From: Sphingomonas sp. PAMC26645
GTDB lineage: Bacteria; Pseudomonadota; Alphaproteobacteria; Sphingomonadales; Sphingomonadaceae
Reading direction: 5' to 3'
DNA length: 64,000 bases
Assembly: GCF_004795835.1 (NCBI RefSeq)
Contig: NZ_CP039249.1
Coordinates: forward strand, 3,571,001-3,635,000
Position 1 is the first letter of the stretch. Every line of letters begins with the position of its first letter. Of this stretch, positions 35,825-44,166 are shown one piece after another. The notes under the pieces were generated by a model. The model was given only the letters and a program-made list of their open reading frames with translations. It searched no databases and was not told the DNA's origin. A program made the translations under genes and the position numbers.

Positions 35825-36457
35825 CTATCGCGGCTCGCGCATTTGCCAGACTACGCGGCCGATGACGGCGATCGCTCCGTCCGGCACAGCCGCCGCGTCC
35901 GGGTTATCGCTCGTTGCCACTAGCGCACCGCGTAGAACGGCAACGCGCTTCACCATAACCGCGTCGTCGATCCGGATGACGTACACCCCGCCCTTTGCGC
36001 GCGGCGTATTGTCGGCGGTGTCGACCACGATGTGATCGCCGTCGAACAGTCCCGGCTCCATCGAACTCCCGCGCACGCGGATGATCGCCGCCTGCCCGTC
36101 CCTTAGCCCGAGTTTCCGCGCGAGGCCGGGGTCCAGCGTGTCGGTGCCGAGCACGATCTCGCGATCGACCAGCGCGCCCGGCCCCGCCGACGCCGCGACG
36201 TCGAGCTTGCGGATGCGGAACCCTGCCGCCCGGTCGGCGGGTGCGCCCAGCGTTGTCTCGCTCACCCCCAGATATTCCGACAGCAATCGACGGTCGCGTT
36301 CGCCGAGCACCCGCGGCGATCCACGCCGGACATATTGCTGAAGGTACGCCGCGTTGCGCCCCAGCATCGCCGACAACGCCGCCAGACTGTCGCCACGCGC
36401 AGCGGCCAGCGTTGCCAGCGCGGTTCTTGGATCGGGATCGGACACGGTTCTAGCCAC
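35825..36457 (-). CDS. S24/LexA-like repressor-type peptidase
   Basis: A 210-residue protein with an N-terminal helix-turn-helix-like region (SLAALSAMLGRNAAYLQQYVRRGSP) and a C-terminal S24 peptidase domain. Catalytic Ser is S132 in VRGSSMEPGLFDGD and Lys is K170 in DDAVMVKRV. A possible autocleavage Ala-Gly is A91-G92 (AASAGPG). It could be a phage-type or stress repressor controlled by self-cleavage. Divergent from the small gene pair at 36571-37070. Confidence 0.8.
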   Translation of the reverse strand: MARTVSDPDPRTALATLAAARGDSLAALSAMLGRNAAYLQQYVRRGSPRVLGERDRRLLSEYLGVSETTLGAPADRAAGFRIRKLDVAASAGPGALVDREIVLGTDTLDPGLARKLGLRDGQAAIIRVRGSSMEPGLFDGDHIVVDTADNTPRAKGGVYVIRIDDAVMVKRVAVLRGALVATSDNPDAAAVPDGAIAVIGRVVWQMREPR

Positions 36458-36570
36458 GCGCGAACCGTAGCGTAGGAATTTTCCTAGACAAGTAGGATTT
36501 GCCGGAACAGATCAAGAACACAGGCAAAGACTCGGGCAGGGTCTTGGGCCAGGAACAGGAAGGAGCGACC

Positions 36571-36747
36571 ATGTCCGTTCTCATCAAGATCGACCGATAT
36601 CTGCGACAGACCGGCATGCCGACATCGAAGTTCGGCCGGCTGGCGGTCGGCGATCCGCGGCTGGTCCACGATCTCCGACTCGGTCGCCAGCCGCGCGCGC
36701 CGATGGTGGCGCGGATCGAAACGTTCATAGAACGGCACGGGTCATGA
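36571..36747 (+). CDS. Small conserved HTH-like protein, 58 residues
   Basis: Begins MSVLIKIDRYLRQTGMPTSK after a strong AAGGAG. The core FGRLAVGDPRLVHDLRLGRQPRAPMVARIETFIERH looks like a short DNA-binding helix-turn-helix in which GDPRLVHDLR is the recognition part. Divergently oriented to the S24 repressor gene, so it may be its target or partner. Overlaps the next ORF as ATGA. Confidence 0.65.
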   Translation: MSVLIKIDRYLRQTGMPTSKFGRLAVGDPRLVHDLRLGRQPRAPMVARIETFIERHGS

Positions 36748-37070
36748 GGATGGACGCGATCCGTGGCCCCGATGCGGGCACGCTGTTGATCCGCGCGCTT
36801 CGCGGCCATGCGGCGGCGGCAGGCCTGACGATGCACGTCGAGTCGATCGCGTGCACGCCCTGGGCCAGCGCGACGTTCGTCGGCACGCTGCACCGGTTGA
36901 CGATCGCGGCAGTGCCCGTACCCGGTCTTCGAGACTGGATCGACGGACTGCCCGACGCGGAGTTCGCGATGCGCGGGCATATCGTCGCCGATCTCGTGGT
37001 CGACCGCACCTGGTCGATCGGCGACCGCGAGCATGTGACGATCGCGGTGCTGACGCTGATCGACGCGTAA
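36744..37070 (+). CDS. Unrecognised conserved protein, 108 residues
   Basis: Starts in the stop codon of the small HTH gene (ATGA), indicating co-translation. The protein is alternating alpha/beta ([38 protein letters not shown], then [11 protein letters not shown]), no signal peptide or membrane segment. No family recognised. Its pairing with a DNA-binding-like protein and a divergent repressor is the only clue. Confidence 0.6.
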   Translation: MRMDAIRGPDAGTLLIRALRGHAAAAGLTMHVESIACTPWASATFVGTLHRLTIAAVPVPGLRDWIDGLPDAEFAMRGHIVADLVVDRTWSIGDREHVTIAVLTLIDA

Positions 37071-37137
37071 ACGTCTCATCAGGGGTGGACTTTCGCTGGC
37101 CGAACCACGAAGTCGACGGTCAACGAAGGAGATTCAT

Positions 37138-38322
37138 ATGGCCGGGATGGGCAAGTTCGACTGGGCGGATCCGTTCCTGCTCGACGATCAGTTGAGCGAG
37201 GACGAGCGGATGATCCGCGACAGCGCGAAGGCCTATGCCGACGACAAGCTCGCGCCCAGGATCATCGACGCATTCCAGCACGAGCATACCGATCCCGCGA
37301 TTTTCCGCGAGATGGGTGCGCTTGGGCTGCTTGGGCCGACGATCCCCGAGGAATATGGCGGCGTCGGTGCGTCCTATGTCGCGTACGGGCTGGTCGCGCG
37401 CGAGGTGGAGCGGATCGACTCGGGGTATCGCTCGATGATGTCGGTGCAGTCGAGCCTCGTGATGTACCCGATCAATGCGTTCGGTTCCGAAGAACAGAAG
37501 CGCAAATACCTGCCCAAGCTTGCGACCGGCGAGTGGATCGGCTGCTTCGGGCTGACCGAGCCCGATGCGGGGTCCGATCCCGGCGGGATGACGACGCGCG
37601 CGAAGAAGACGGCCAACGGCTATGTCATCTCGGGTGCGAAGACGTGGATTTCCAATTCGCCGATCGCCGACGTGTTCGTAATCTGGGCAAAGTCCGACGA
37701 GCATGGCGGCGGCATCCGCGGCTTCATCCTGGAGCGCGGGATGAAAGGGCTGGAGACGCCCAAGATCGAGGGCAAGCTGTCGTTGCGTGCGTCGATCACG
37801 GGCATGGTGATGATGGACGAGGTCGAGGTCGGCGACGACGCGCTGCTGCCCGACGTGCAAGGATTGAAGGGGCCGTTCGGGTGCCTCAATCGCGCGCGGT
37901 ACGGGATTTCCTGGGGTGCGCTCGGCGCGGCGGAGTTCTGTTTCCATGCGGCGCGGCAGTACGGGTTGGATCGCAACCAGTTCGGGACGCCGCTCGCCGG
38001 GCGGCAGCTTTTCCAGAAGAAGCTGGCGGATATGGAGACCGAGATCGCACTGGGGTTGCAGGCGTCGTTGCGCGTCGGGCGGCTGATGGACGAGGGCCGG
38101 TTCGCGCCGGAAATGGTTTCGATCGTGAAGCGCAACAACGTCGGCAAGGCGCTCGATATCGCGCGGATGTCTCGCGACATGCACGGCGGCAACGGGATTT
38201 CGGGGGAGTATCAGGTGATGCGTCACCTGATGAACCTGGAGACGGTGAACACGTATGAGGGCGCACATGACGTGCACGCGCTGATCCTCGGGCGGGCGAT
38301 CACGGGTATCGCTGCGTTTTGA
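37138..38322 (+). CDS. gcdH: Glutaryl-CoA dehydrogenase
   Basis: FAD enzyme of 394 residues that oxidises and decarboxylates glutaryl-CoA to crotonyl-CoA in lysine/tryptophan degradation. Acyl-CoA dehydrogenase landmarks: [49 protein letters not shown] and the catalytic glutamate in [48 protein letters not shown] is typical of the glutaryl-CoA subfamily. A CoA-transferase follows after a type A repeat, consistent with glutarate activation. Confidence 0.92.
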   Translation: MAGMGKFDWADPFLLDDQLSEDERMIRDSAKAYADDKLAPRIIDAFQHEHTDPAIFREMGALGLLGPTIPEEYGGVGASYVAYGLVAREVERIDSGYRSMMSVQSSLVMYPINAFGSEEQKRKYLPKLATGEWIGCFGLTEPDAGSDPGGMTTRAKKTANGYVISGAKTWISNSPIADVFVIWAKSDEHGGGIRGFILERGMKGLETPKIEGKLSLRASITGMVMMDEVEVGDDALLPDVQGLKGPFGCLNRARYGISWGALGAAEFCFHAARQYGLDRNQFGTPLAGRQLFQKKLADMETEIALGLQASLRVGRLMDEGRFAPEMVSIVKRNNVGKALDIARMSRDMHGGNGISGEYQVMRHLMNLETVNTYEGAHDVHALILGRAITGIAAF

Positions 38323-38339
38323 TCGAGCTAGGCAGCTTG

Positions 38340-38393
38340 TTTCCCCGCGAAGGCGGGGACCCAGTCTGGGCTCCCGCCTTCGCGGGAGAACAC
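38340..38393. repeat. Palindromic repeat, type A, before the CoA-transferase
   Basis: Arms ttccccgcgaaggcggggac (38341) and ctcccgcctt cgcgggagaa (38371). It ends only a few bases before the TTG start codon at 38396, so its GGGAGA supplies the ribosome-binding site. Confidence 0.8.
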
Positions 38394-38395
38394 AG

Positions 38396-39535
38396 TTGAA
38401 GGATACCCCCCTCGCCGGGTTGAAGGTGGTTGAACTCGCGCGCATCCTTGCGGGTCCTTGGGCGGGGCAAGTCCTTGGCGATCTCGGGGCAGATGTCGTC
38501 AAGATCGAGAGCCCGGCCGGTGACGACACGCGAACCTGGGGGCCGCCGTTCATCGACAACCCTGACGGTACGCGCGACGCTGCGTATTTCCACGCCGCCA
38601 ATCGGGGCAAGCGGTCGGTCGTGGCTGACTTTACCACGCCTGAAGGACAGGCTGTCGTCCGCGACCTGATCGCCGATGCCGACGTCGTGATCGAGAACTT
38701 CAAGGTCGGTGGGCTCGCGAAGTACGGGCTCGACTACGCCACGCTCGCCGCGATCAATCCGCGGCTGGTATATTGCTCGATCACAGGGTTCGGGCAGGAC
38801 GGGCCCTACGCGCCGCGCGCGGGCTACGACTTCATCGTGCAGGGCATGAGTGGGATCATGGACCTGACCGGCGAGCCCGGCGGCGCGCCGCAGAAGATCG
38901 GCGTCGCGTTCGCCGACATCATGACCGGGCTGTATTCCGTGATCGCGATCCAGGCGGCGTTGGCGATGCGCGAGCGGACCGGCAAGGGGCAGCAGATCGA
39001 CATGGCGTTGCTCGACACGATGACGGGGGTGCTGGCGAACCAGGCGATGAACTGGTTTGCGAGCGGGGTGTCGCCGACGCGGGTCGGGAATGCGCATATG
39101 AACGTGTGTCCGTATGCGGTGTTTCCGTGTGCCGATGGGTGGTTCATCCTGGCGGTCGGTAATGACGGGCAGTTCCGCCGGTTCTGCGACGCGATGGGCT
39201 TGCCCGAGATGCGCGACGATCCGCGGTTCGCGAGCAATGCCGGGCGGTTGGCGTCCAAGGAATTGCTGTTCGAGGGGATCGAGGCGGTGACGTCTCGCGT
39301 GCCGAAGCTCGAGTTGCTGGCGCGTCTGGAGGCGGTCGGGGTGCCGGCCGGGCCGATCAATACGGTGGCGCAGGCGTTCGATGATCCGCAGGTTGTCGCA
39401 CGGGGAATGGCGATCGACGTCGCGCGGCCGGATGGGTCTTTGATCCCGGGGCTGCGTACGCCAATCCGGTTTTCCGATGCCGATCTCGCGACCGGGCGGG
39501 CGGCGCCGATGCTGCCGAAACCACCGTCATCCTGA
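38396..39535 (+). CDS. CaiB/BaiF-type CoA-transferase, probably glutarate-linked
   Basis: Family III CoA-transferase of 379 residues. The N-terminus (LAGLKVVELARILAGPWAGQVLGDLGADVVKIE) and the catalytic Asp in AGYDFIVQGMSG are canonical; GLYSVIAIQAALAMRERTGKGQQIDMALLD follows. Next to gcdH it is probably a succinyl-CoA:glutarate CoA-transferase, which is inference. The start is TTG at 38396; the only ribosome-binding site is the GGGAGA at the end of the preceding palindromic repeat. Confidence 0.85.
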   Translation: MKDTPLAGLKVVELARILAGPWAGQVLGDLGADVVKIESPAGDDTRTWGPPFIDNPDGTRDAAYFHAANRGKRSVVADFTTPEGQAVVRDLIADADVVIENFKVGGLAKYGLDYATLAAINPRLVYCSITGFGQDGPYAPRAGYDFIVQGMSGIMDLTGEPGGAPQKIGVAFADIMTGLYSVIAIQAALAMRERTGKGQQIDMALLDTMTGVLANQAMNWFASGVSPTRVGNAHMNVCPYAVFPCADGWFILAVGNDGQFRRFCDAMGLPEMRDDPRFASNAGRLASKELLFEGIEAVTSRVPKLELLARLEAVGVPAGPINTVAQAFDDPQVVARGMAIDVARPDGSLIPGLRTPIRFSDADLATGRAAPMLPKPPSS

Positions 39536-39608
39536 CGTAAGTCAGGATCCAGAGCCACGTGCGCTAGCGTTCGTGGCTCTGGATCCTGGTCGAGCCCAGG
39601 ATGACGGA
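39526..39608. repeat. Palindromic repeat (cgtcatcctgac/caggatgacgg type)
   Basis: cgtcatcctgacgtaagtca (39526) and gagcccaggatgacgg (39592) with inner ggatccagagccacg / cgtggctctggatcc arms form a cruciform. It overlaps the last codons of the CoA-transferase and lies between convergent genes, so it may serve as a terminator for both. Confidence 0.75.
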
Positions 39609-39615
39609 TGGGGGC

Positions 39616-40911
39616 TTAGGCCGCGACCTCCGCCACCGGCTTCCGGGCGTACAGTCCGTATGCCAGGATCAGCGCGTAGCAGATCGCCGGGAGAAGCAGC
39701 GCGAAGTGCAGGCTGCCCGACTTGTCCGCCAGCATTCCCGTCAGATACGGAACGATCGCGCCGCCGACGATCGCCGTGGCGATCACGCCCGAGCCTTCCG
39801 CCGCACGCTTGCCGAGACCTTCCGACGCCAGCGAAAAGATCGTCGGGAACATCACCGCGTTCATCAGGCCGATCGCCAGCAACGCCCAGCCCGACAGCGC
39901 GCCCTCGGTATTCGCCGAGATCAGGATCAGCGCCAGCGTGCCCGTCGCGACGCCCGCGAGGACCTTGCCCGGCGACACCTTGTTCAGCACGTACGCACCG
40001 ATAAACCGGCCGACCAGCGCGCCGCCCCAGTAGAACGGCACGTGCTTGCCCGCCGCGACGTCGCTCAGGCCCATCACGCTCGGCTGCATCAGGTAATTGA
40101 CGATCAGCGAGCCGACCGCGACTTCGGCACCGACGTACAGGAAGATGCACGCCGTCCCCATCGCGAAGCGCGGGCGCTTCAGCAGCGTGAACGCATGGAA
40201 GATGCTGCCGGTCTGGTCCTGCTCCTCGTTGAGCCGGTTGCGACGGGTCCACACCACCGCGGCGACGATCAGCAGCGCGATCGCGAGGCCGATATAGGTG
40301 TGGACGACCGTCCGCGACGATTCCGTCCGGTAGGCGTCGAGCGCGGCGCCGGTGAGCGTCGAAGAGTCGACCGTCGCCAGCCCGCCGAGGATCAGCGCGG
40401 AGCCGACATACGGGAAGATCGTGGTGCCGAGCGAGTTGAACGCCTGCGCGAAGGTCAGCCGGCTAGAGGCGGACTTGGGATGGCCGAGTGCCGAGATCAG
40501 CGGGTTGGCGACGACCTGCACCACGGTGATGCCGGCGCCGAGCACGAACAGCGCGAACAGGAACATGCCGAAGCTCGCCTGCCCCGCGGCGGGGATGAAC
40601 AACAGGCAGCCCGCGGTCATCGTCACGAGGCCGATCGACGCGGTGCGCATGTAGCCGGCTTTCCGCACGATCGCGGCAGCGGGGATCGAGAACAGCGCAT
40701 AGGCGAGGAAGAACGCCGACTGGACCAGCATCGCGGTCGCGTGGTCGAGCGTGAAGAGCTCCTTCATCTTCGGGATGATGATGTCGTTCAGCGAGGTGAT
40801 GCCGCCGAAGATGAAGAACAGCGCGAACACGAACACGCGCAGGTCGGGCGCGTCGTAGCCGTGGCTGGCATCGCCTCCAGCCGCTGGTGTGGATTTGGTA
40901 TCGACGTGCAT
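39616..40911 (-). CDS. FucP-type sugar:proton symporter (MFS)
   Basis: A 431-residue major-facilitator protein with twelve predicted membrane segments. It has FALFFIFGGITSLNDIIIPKMKELF and AGCLLFIPAAGQASFGMFLFALFVLGAGITVVQVVANPLI, both typical of the FucP/glucose-galactose family. The ATG at 40911 follows GAGGGGG. Which sugar is imported cannot be told; no sugar catabolic gene is adjacent. Confidence 0.88.
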   Translation of the reverse strand: MHVDTKSTPAAGGDASHGYDAPDLRVFVFALFFIFGGITSLNDIIIPKMKELFTLDHATAMLVQSAFFLAYALFSIPAAAIVRKAGYMRTASIGLVTMTAGCLLFIPAAGQASFGMFLFALFVLGAGITVVQVVANPLISALGHPKSASSRLTFAQAFNSLGTTIFPYVGSALILGGLATVDSSTLTGAALDAYRTESSRTVVHTYIGLAIALLIVAAVVWTRRNRLNEEQDQTGSIFHAFTLLKRPRFAMGTACIFLYVGAEVAVGSLIVNYLMQPSVMGLSDVAAGKHVPFYWGGALVGRFIGAYVLNKVSPGKVLAGVATGTLALILISANTEGALSGWALLAIGLMNAVMFPTIFSLASEGLGKRAAEGSGVIATAIVGGAIVPYLTGMLADKSGSLHFALLLPAICYALILAYGLYARKPVAEVAA

Positions 40912-41016
40912 CGTGGTGCGCCCCCTCGCGGTATTATCTGCGCGACATAAGCCGGGGCGACGGCGCGTGGCAATGCCGCGTGGTGCGATCCGTCTTGCGG
41001 GGCTAGGACGGCGGGC

Positions 41017-41562
41017 ATGAGCCGCTTCACCGTCAACAACGAACCGATCGAATACAAGCTCGACAACGAGACGCCGCTGCTGTGGGCGTTGCGCGATGCG
41101 TCGAACCTGACGGGGACGAAATATGGCTGCGGCACGGGGCAGTGCGGCGCGTGCACGGTCGATATCGATGGGCGCGCGATGCGGAGTTGCCGGGTGCCGA
41201 TCGGTTCGATCGAGGGGGCGTACGTCACGACGATCGAAGGGCTGTCGCGCGAGCGTAACCATCCGGTGCAGCTGGCGTTTATCGCGGAAGCGGTGTCGCA
41301 ATGCGGGTTCTGCATCCCGGGGATGATCATGGCCGCCGCGGCTTTGCTGAAGCGCAATGCCGACCCGAGCGAAGCGCTGATCCGCGAGCAGATCACGAAC
41401 CTGTGCCGATGCGGGGTGTATCCGCGGGTGGTCGAGGCGGTGCAGCGCGCGGGGCGGGCAATGCGGGGGGAAGAGGTTATTCCGGCAGGACCAAGGCCGG
41501 GGATCGATCCCGCGGACTCGGCGCGCCTGGTGCCGGCACTGGTGCCGCCGCCAGCGCGATAG
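41017..41562 (+). CDS. 2Fe-2S subunit of a xanthine-oxidase-family (IorA/CoxS-like) dehydrogenase, lone
   Basis: A 181-residue protein with both [2Fe-2S] domains: plant-ferredoxin type (C38-GTGQ-C43-GA-C46 and C58) and the all-helical second cluster (QCGFCIPGM and NLCRCGVYPRVVEAVQRA). Such subunits feed electrons from a large molybdenum-cofactor subunit, which normally follows directly. Here no molybdenum subunit is within the window; type A repeats and an RcnB-like gene follow. The C-terminal Pro-rich tail (DSARLVPALVPPPAR) is longer than in most members. It may pair with a distant subunit. Confidence 0.88.
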   Translation: MSRFTVNNEPIEYKLDNETPLLWALRDASNLTGTKYGCGTGQCGACTVDIDGRAMRSCRVPIGSIEGAYVTTIEGLSRERNHPVQLAFIAEAVSQCGFCIPGMIMAAAALLKRNADPSEALIREQITNLCRCGVYPRVVEAVQRAGRAMRGEEVIPAGPRPGIDPADSARLVPALVPPPAR

Positions 41563-41583
41563 CGCGTCCGCTCGGAACCAAGC

Positions 41584-41641
41584 CTGTTCTCCCGCGAAGG
41601 CGGGAGTCCAGTCTGGGCTCCCGCCTTCGCGGGAGAACAAG
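41584..41641. repeat. Palindromic repeat, type A
   Basis: gttctcccgcgaaggcggga (41586) and tcccgccttcgcgggagaac (41619) are exact complements around agtccagtctgggc. Confidence 0.85.
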
Positions 41642-41717
41642 GAAGAGCGAGATGTGTGCAATGTGTCGGTCGCGCACCCAATCGCCGCCCGTAAAGATGC
41701 AGCCGCCAATGCTGCAC

Positions 41718-41826
41718 CACCCCGGCGAAGGCCGAGGCCCAATTGGAACGTCAAGCGTGATAGATCGCAGCCCGTCGTTACAGGCCAGCCCCAACTGGGC
41801 CCCGGCCTTCGCCGGGGAGGCGGCTA
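41718..41826. repeat. Palindromic repeat, type A (twin of 29172-29280)
   Basis: accccggcgaaggccgaggc (41720) and gccccggccttcgccgggga (41798) pair; the arrangement and inner words are shared with the copy between pstS and pstC. Confidence 0.8.
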
Positions 41827-41973
41827 CTATGCGATGCAGCTATCAACCGCCCGCCCTGCACCTAAATCTGTCTAATCGCTGACGAACCCATTCAGCCTCG
41901 CCACACACCGCAACGTCTAGAACCAACCCATCATAGGAGCCGGCTCGTGCGCCGGCAGTCGAGGACGACGGCG

Positions 41974-42951
41974 ATGACGGGCAAGTTTCTCAAACTCTTG
42001 ATGGCGGCTTCCGCGTTGGTGCCGGCAACCATGATGGCATCGACCGCGACGGCGCAACAGGTCGACCAGGACCGTGGTGATCGTGGCCAGCGTCCTGACC
42101 GGGGGCAGCGTCAGGATCGTGGCGATCGGGGCTCACGTCCAGATGGGCAACCCTTTCAGCAGCAGCGCCCCGACCGCCCCGCCGCGCCCGACCAAGGCCA
42201 GCGCCCGCAACGCGCCGATCTCGGCACGCAACCGCAAGTCCGCGGCGACCGTCCCGATGGTCAAGCCCGTCCCGATTGGAACGGTCAGCGCGGCGGACAG
42301 CGTGGCGACCGTCAGGCTTGGAACGGTCAGCGCGGCGCCGGCCAAGGCTGGAACGGCCAGACCCGTCCCGACCCGCAGGCCGGTCAAAACCGCCCCGACT
42401 GGAACCGCGACCAGGGACGCCCCGGTTTCGATCGCGGTAACCAGCAAGCGGATCGCGGCCAGTTCGATCGCAACGGTGGACGCGGCGATTGGCGTAACGA
42501 CGGACGCAACGACAACCGCGACGACTGGCGCAACGGCGGCCGCGATCGCTATCAGAACCGCCAGCCCAACCGCGCCTACGGCAACGTCCAGGGCTATGGT
42601 CGCGGCGGCTACAACCAGGGTCACTATAACCAGGGCGGCGCATGGAACCGTGGCTGGCGTAACGACAACCGCTATGCCTGGAGCAACTACCGCGCATCCA
42701 ACCGCGGCGCGTACCACCTCCCGCGCTACTATGCGCCGAGCGGCTGGGGATCGGGCTATCGTCGCTTCGGCGTCGGCTTTTCGCTGAACAGCATTCTCTA
42801 CAACCAGAATTACTGGATCCAGGACCCGTACACCTACCGCCTGCCCGAGGCGTACGGCCCGTATCGCTGGGTGCGCTATTACAACGACGCGTTGCTGGTC
42901 GACCTCGACAGCGGCCGCGTGGTCGACACGGTGTACGACATCTTCTGGTAG
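41974..42951 (+). CDS. Exported RcnB-family-like protein, Arg/Gln/Gly-rich
   Basis: A 325-residue protein with a signal peptide (FLKLLMAASALVPATMMASTATAQQ). A long low-complexity region (residues about 30-225) is built from RGQRPDRGQRQDRG, RPDWNGQRGGQRGDRQ and NDGRNDNRDDWRNGGRDR-like units. The C-terminal 90 residues (HLPRYYAPSGWGSGYRRFGVG ... YGPYRWVRYYNDALLVDLDSGRVVDTVYDIFW) form the RcnB domain, whose founder limits Ni/Co leakage. The ATG at 41974 has GAGGA eight bases upstream and starts the signal peptide; a GTG at 41947 is less likely. A strong terminator follows. Confidence 0.8.
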   Translation: MTGKFLKLLMAASALVPATMMASTATAQQVDQDRGDRGQRPDRGQRQDRGDRGSRPDGQPFQQQRPDRPAAPDQGQRPQRADLGTQPQVRGDRPDGQARPDWNGQRGGQRGDRQAWNGQRGAGQGWNGQTRPDPQAGQNRPDWNRDQGRPGFDRGNQQADRGQFDRNGGRGDWRNDGRNDNRDDWRNGGRDRYQNRQPNRAYGNVQGYGRGGYNQGHYNQGGAWNRGWRNDNRYAWSNYRASNRGAYHLPRYYAPSGWGSGYRRFGVGFSLNSILYNQNYWIQDPYTYRLPEAYGPYRWVRYYNDALLVDLDSGRVVDTVYDIFW

Positions 42952-42982
42952 GCTCCGGCCTACTGTCACGCAGTAACAGGGG

Positions 42983-43026
42983 AGAGCCCCGCGGTGGTGA
43001 AGATCACCGCGGGGCTCTTGCGTTTT
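42983..43026 (+). terminator. Rho-independent terminator after the RcnB-like gene
   Basis: Stem AGAGCCCCGCGGTG (42983-42996) pairs perfectly with CACCGCGGGGCTCT (43005-43018), eight-base loop, then TGCGTTTT. Confidence 0.88.
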
Positions 43027-43052
43027 GAAGGGACTTCGCCAAATCCTGCGGC

Positions 43053-43736
43053 GTGGGTATCTTTTCAAAAGCCAAGAAGGTCGATCCGGCCGCGGCAGTC
43101 CGCCAGGCCTTCGGATCGCAGGTCGCCGCGCGTCTCGACGCCAATCCCGCGGTGCAGCGCATCGCGATGGACACGGTGCAATTCTATTACCAAGACAAGT
43201 TCCTCGATCCCGCGACCTGCAAGCAGCTGATCGCGGTGATCGATTCGAAGCGACGGCCGTCGACCTTGCTGTCCGATCGCCCGAACAGCAATTTCCGCAC
43301 CAGCGAAAGCTGCGACATGGATCGCTGGTCGCTCGAGGTGCAGCCGACCGACGAGGCGATCGCGACCTTGCTCGGGATCGACCTGCTCCACGGCGAGACG
43401 ATGCAGGGCCAGCGCTATGCCCCCGGCCAGCAATTCCGCGCGCACCATGACTATTTCCACGAGTCCGAAAGCTATTGGGCCAGAATGCAGGAGCAAGGCG
43501 GCCAGCGCACCTGGACCGCGATGGTGTTCCTCAACGACGTCCCCGAAGGCGGCGCGACGTGGTTCCCGCAGGCGGGCGTGAAGATTGCGCCGAAACGCGG
43601 CATGCTGCTCGCGTGGAACAACATGAACCCGGATGGGACGCCCAACGGGCTGACGCTGCACGAGGGTATGCCGGTGGTCGAGGGCGTGAAGTATATCGTG
43701 ACGAAGTGGTTTCGCGAGCGTCCCTGGATGAAGTGA
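43053..43736 (+). CDS. 2-oxoglutarate/Fe(II) dioxygenase, prolyl 4-hydroxylase-like
   Basis: A 227-residue non-haem iron oxygenase. Iron ligands are H131-x-D133 (FRAHHDYFHE) and distal H203 (LTLHEGMPVVEG), with K213 (VKYIVTKWFR) for 2-oxoglutarate. DMDRWSLEVQPTDEAIATLLG and EGGATWFPQAGVKIAPKRGMLLAWNNM are typical of bacterial P4H alpha-like proteins. The start is GTG at 43053. The protein substrate is unknown. Confidence 0.88.
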   Translation: MGIFSKAKKVDPAAAVRQAFGSQVAARLDANPAVQRIAMDTVQFYYQDKFLDPATCKQLIAVIDSKRRPSTLLSDRPNSNFRTSESCDMDRWSLEVQPTDEAIATLLGIDLLHGETMQGQRYAPGQQFRAHHDYFHESESYWARMQEQGGQRTWTAMVFLNDVPEGGATWFPQAGVKIAPKRGMLLAWNNMNPDGTPNGLTLHEGMPVVEGVKYIVTKWFRERPWMK

Positions 43737-43827
43737 GGGGCTTGAGTAGACCGACTCCAACATCGCTCGCCTCCCCTATTGCGGATCCGCCCGGCGCGGA
43801 TTCCTTATGTTGCCCCCCCCGTTCGTC

Positions 43828-43966
43828 CTGAGTAGTCGTCGAGTAGGCGCCGCAGGCGGCGTATCGAGACGACGTATCGAAGGACAGGTTGGCGCACGAA
43901 ACGCATGCTTCGATACGCGCCCTCGATACGCTTCTACGAAGCTACTCGGTCCCTACTCGGCGCGAA
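43828..43966. repeat. Dispersed repeat of the gttcgtcctgag/cttcgatacg type
   Basis: The 430-base interval 43737-44166 has no gene. It holds a repeat beginning gttcgtcctgagtagtcgtc (43821), containing atcgaaggaca and the inverted cttcgatacgcgccctcgat (43909) and tacgaagctactcgg (43935). Confidence 0.6.
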
Positions 43967-44025
43967 CAGAATTTGGGGACTTCCTTCCTCGGCCGCCCGC
44001 AATTGCGAACTAGCGCCAAACTGTT

Positions 44026-44082
44026 TCCCCGCGAAGGCGGGGACCCAGACTGGACTCCCGCCTTCGCGGGAGACCATGACGC
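44026..44082. repeat. Palindromic repeat, type A, before recJ
   Basis: tttccccgcgaaggcgggga (44024) and actcccgccttcgcgggaga (44055) flank cccagactgg; almost identical to the copies at 38340 and 41584. Confidence 0.8.
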
Positions 44083-44166
44083 GAGTGGTGCACGCGGTTG
44101 CCAGATCGCCCTAACCACGCGTCCCTCCCCGCTCGACAAACCCCTCACAGCCACTACGTCCGAGAC

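Noticed and set aside
36081..37195. Several plus- and minus-strand Arg-rich frames around the S24 gene
   Set aside because: High-GC shadow frames with no ribosome-binding sites; the S24, HTH-like and 108-residue genes explain the DNA.
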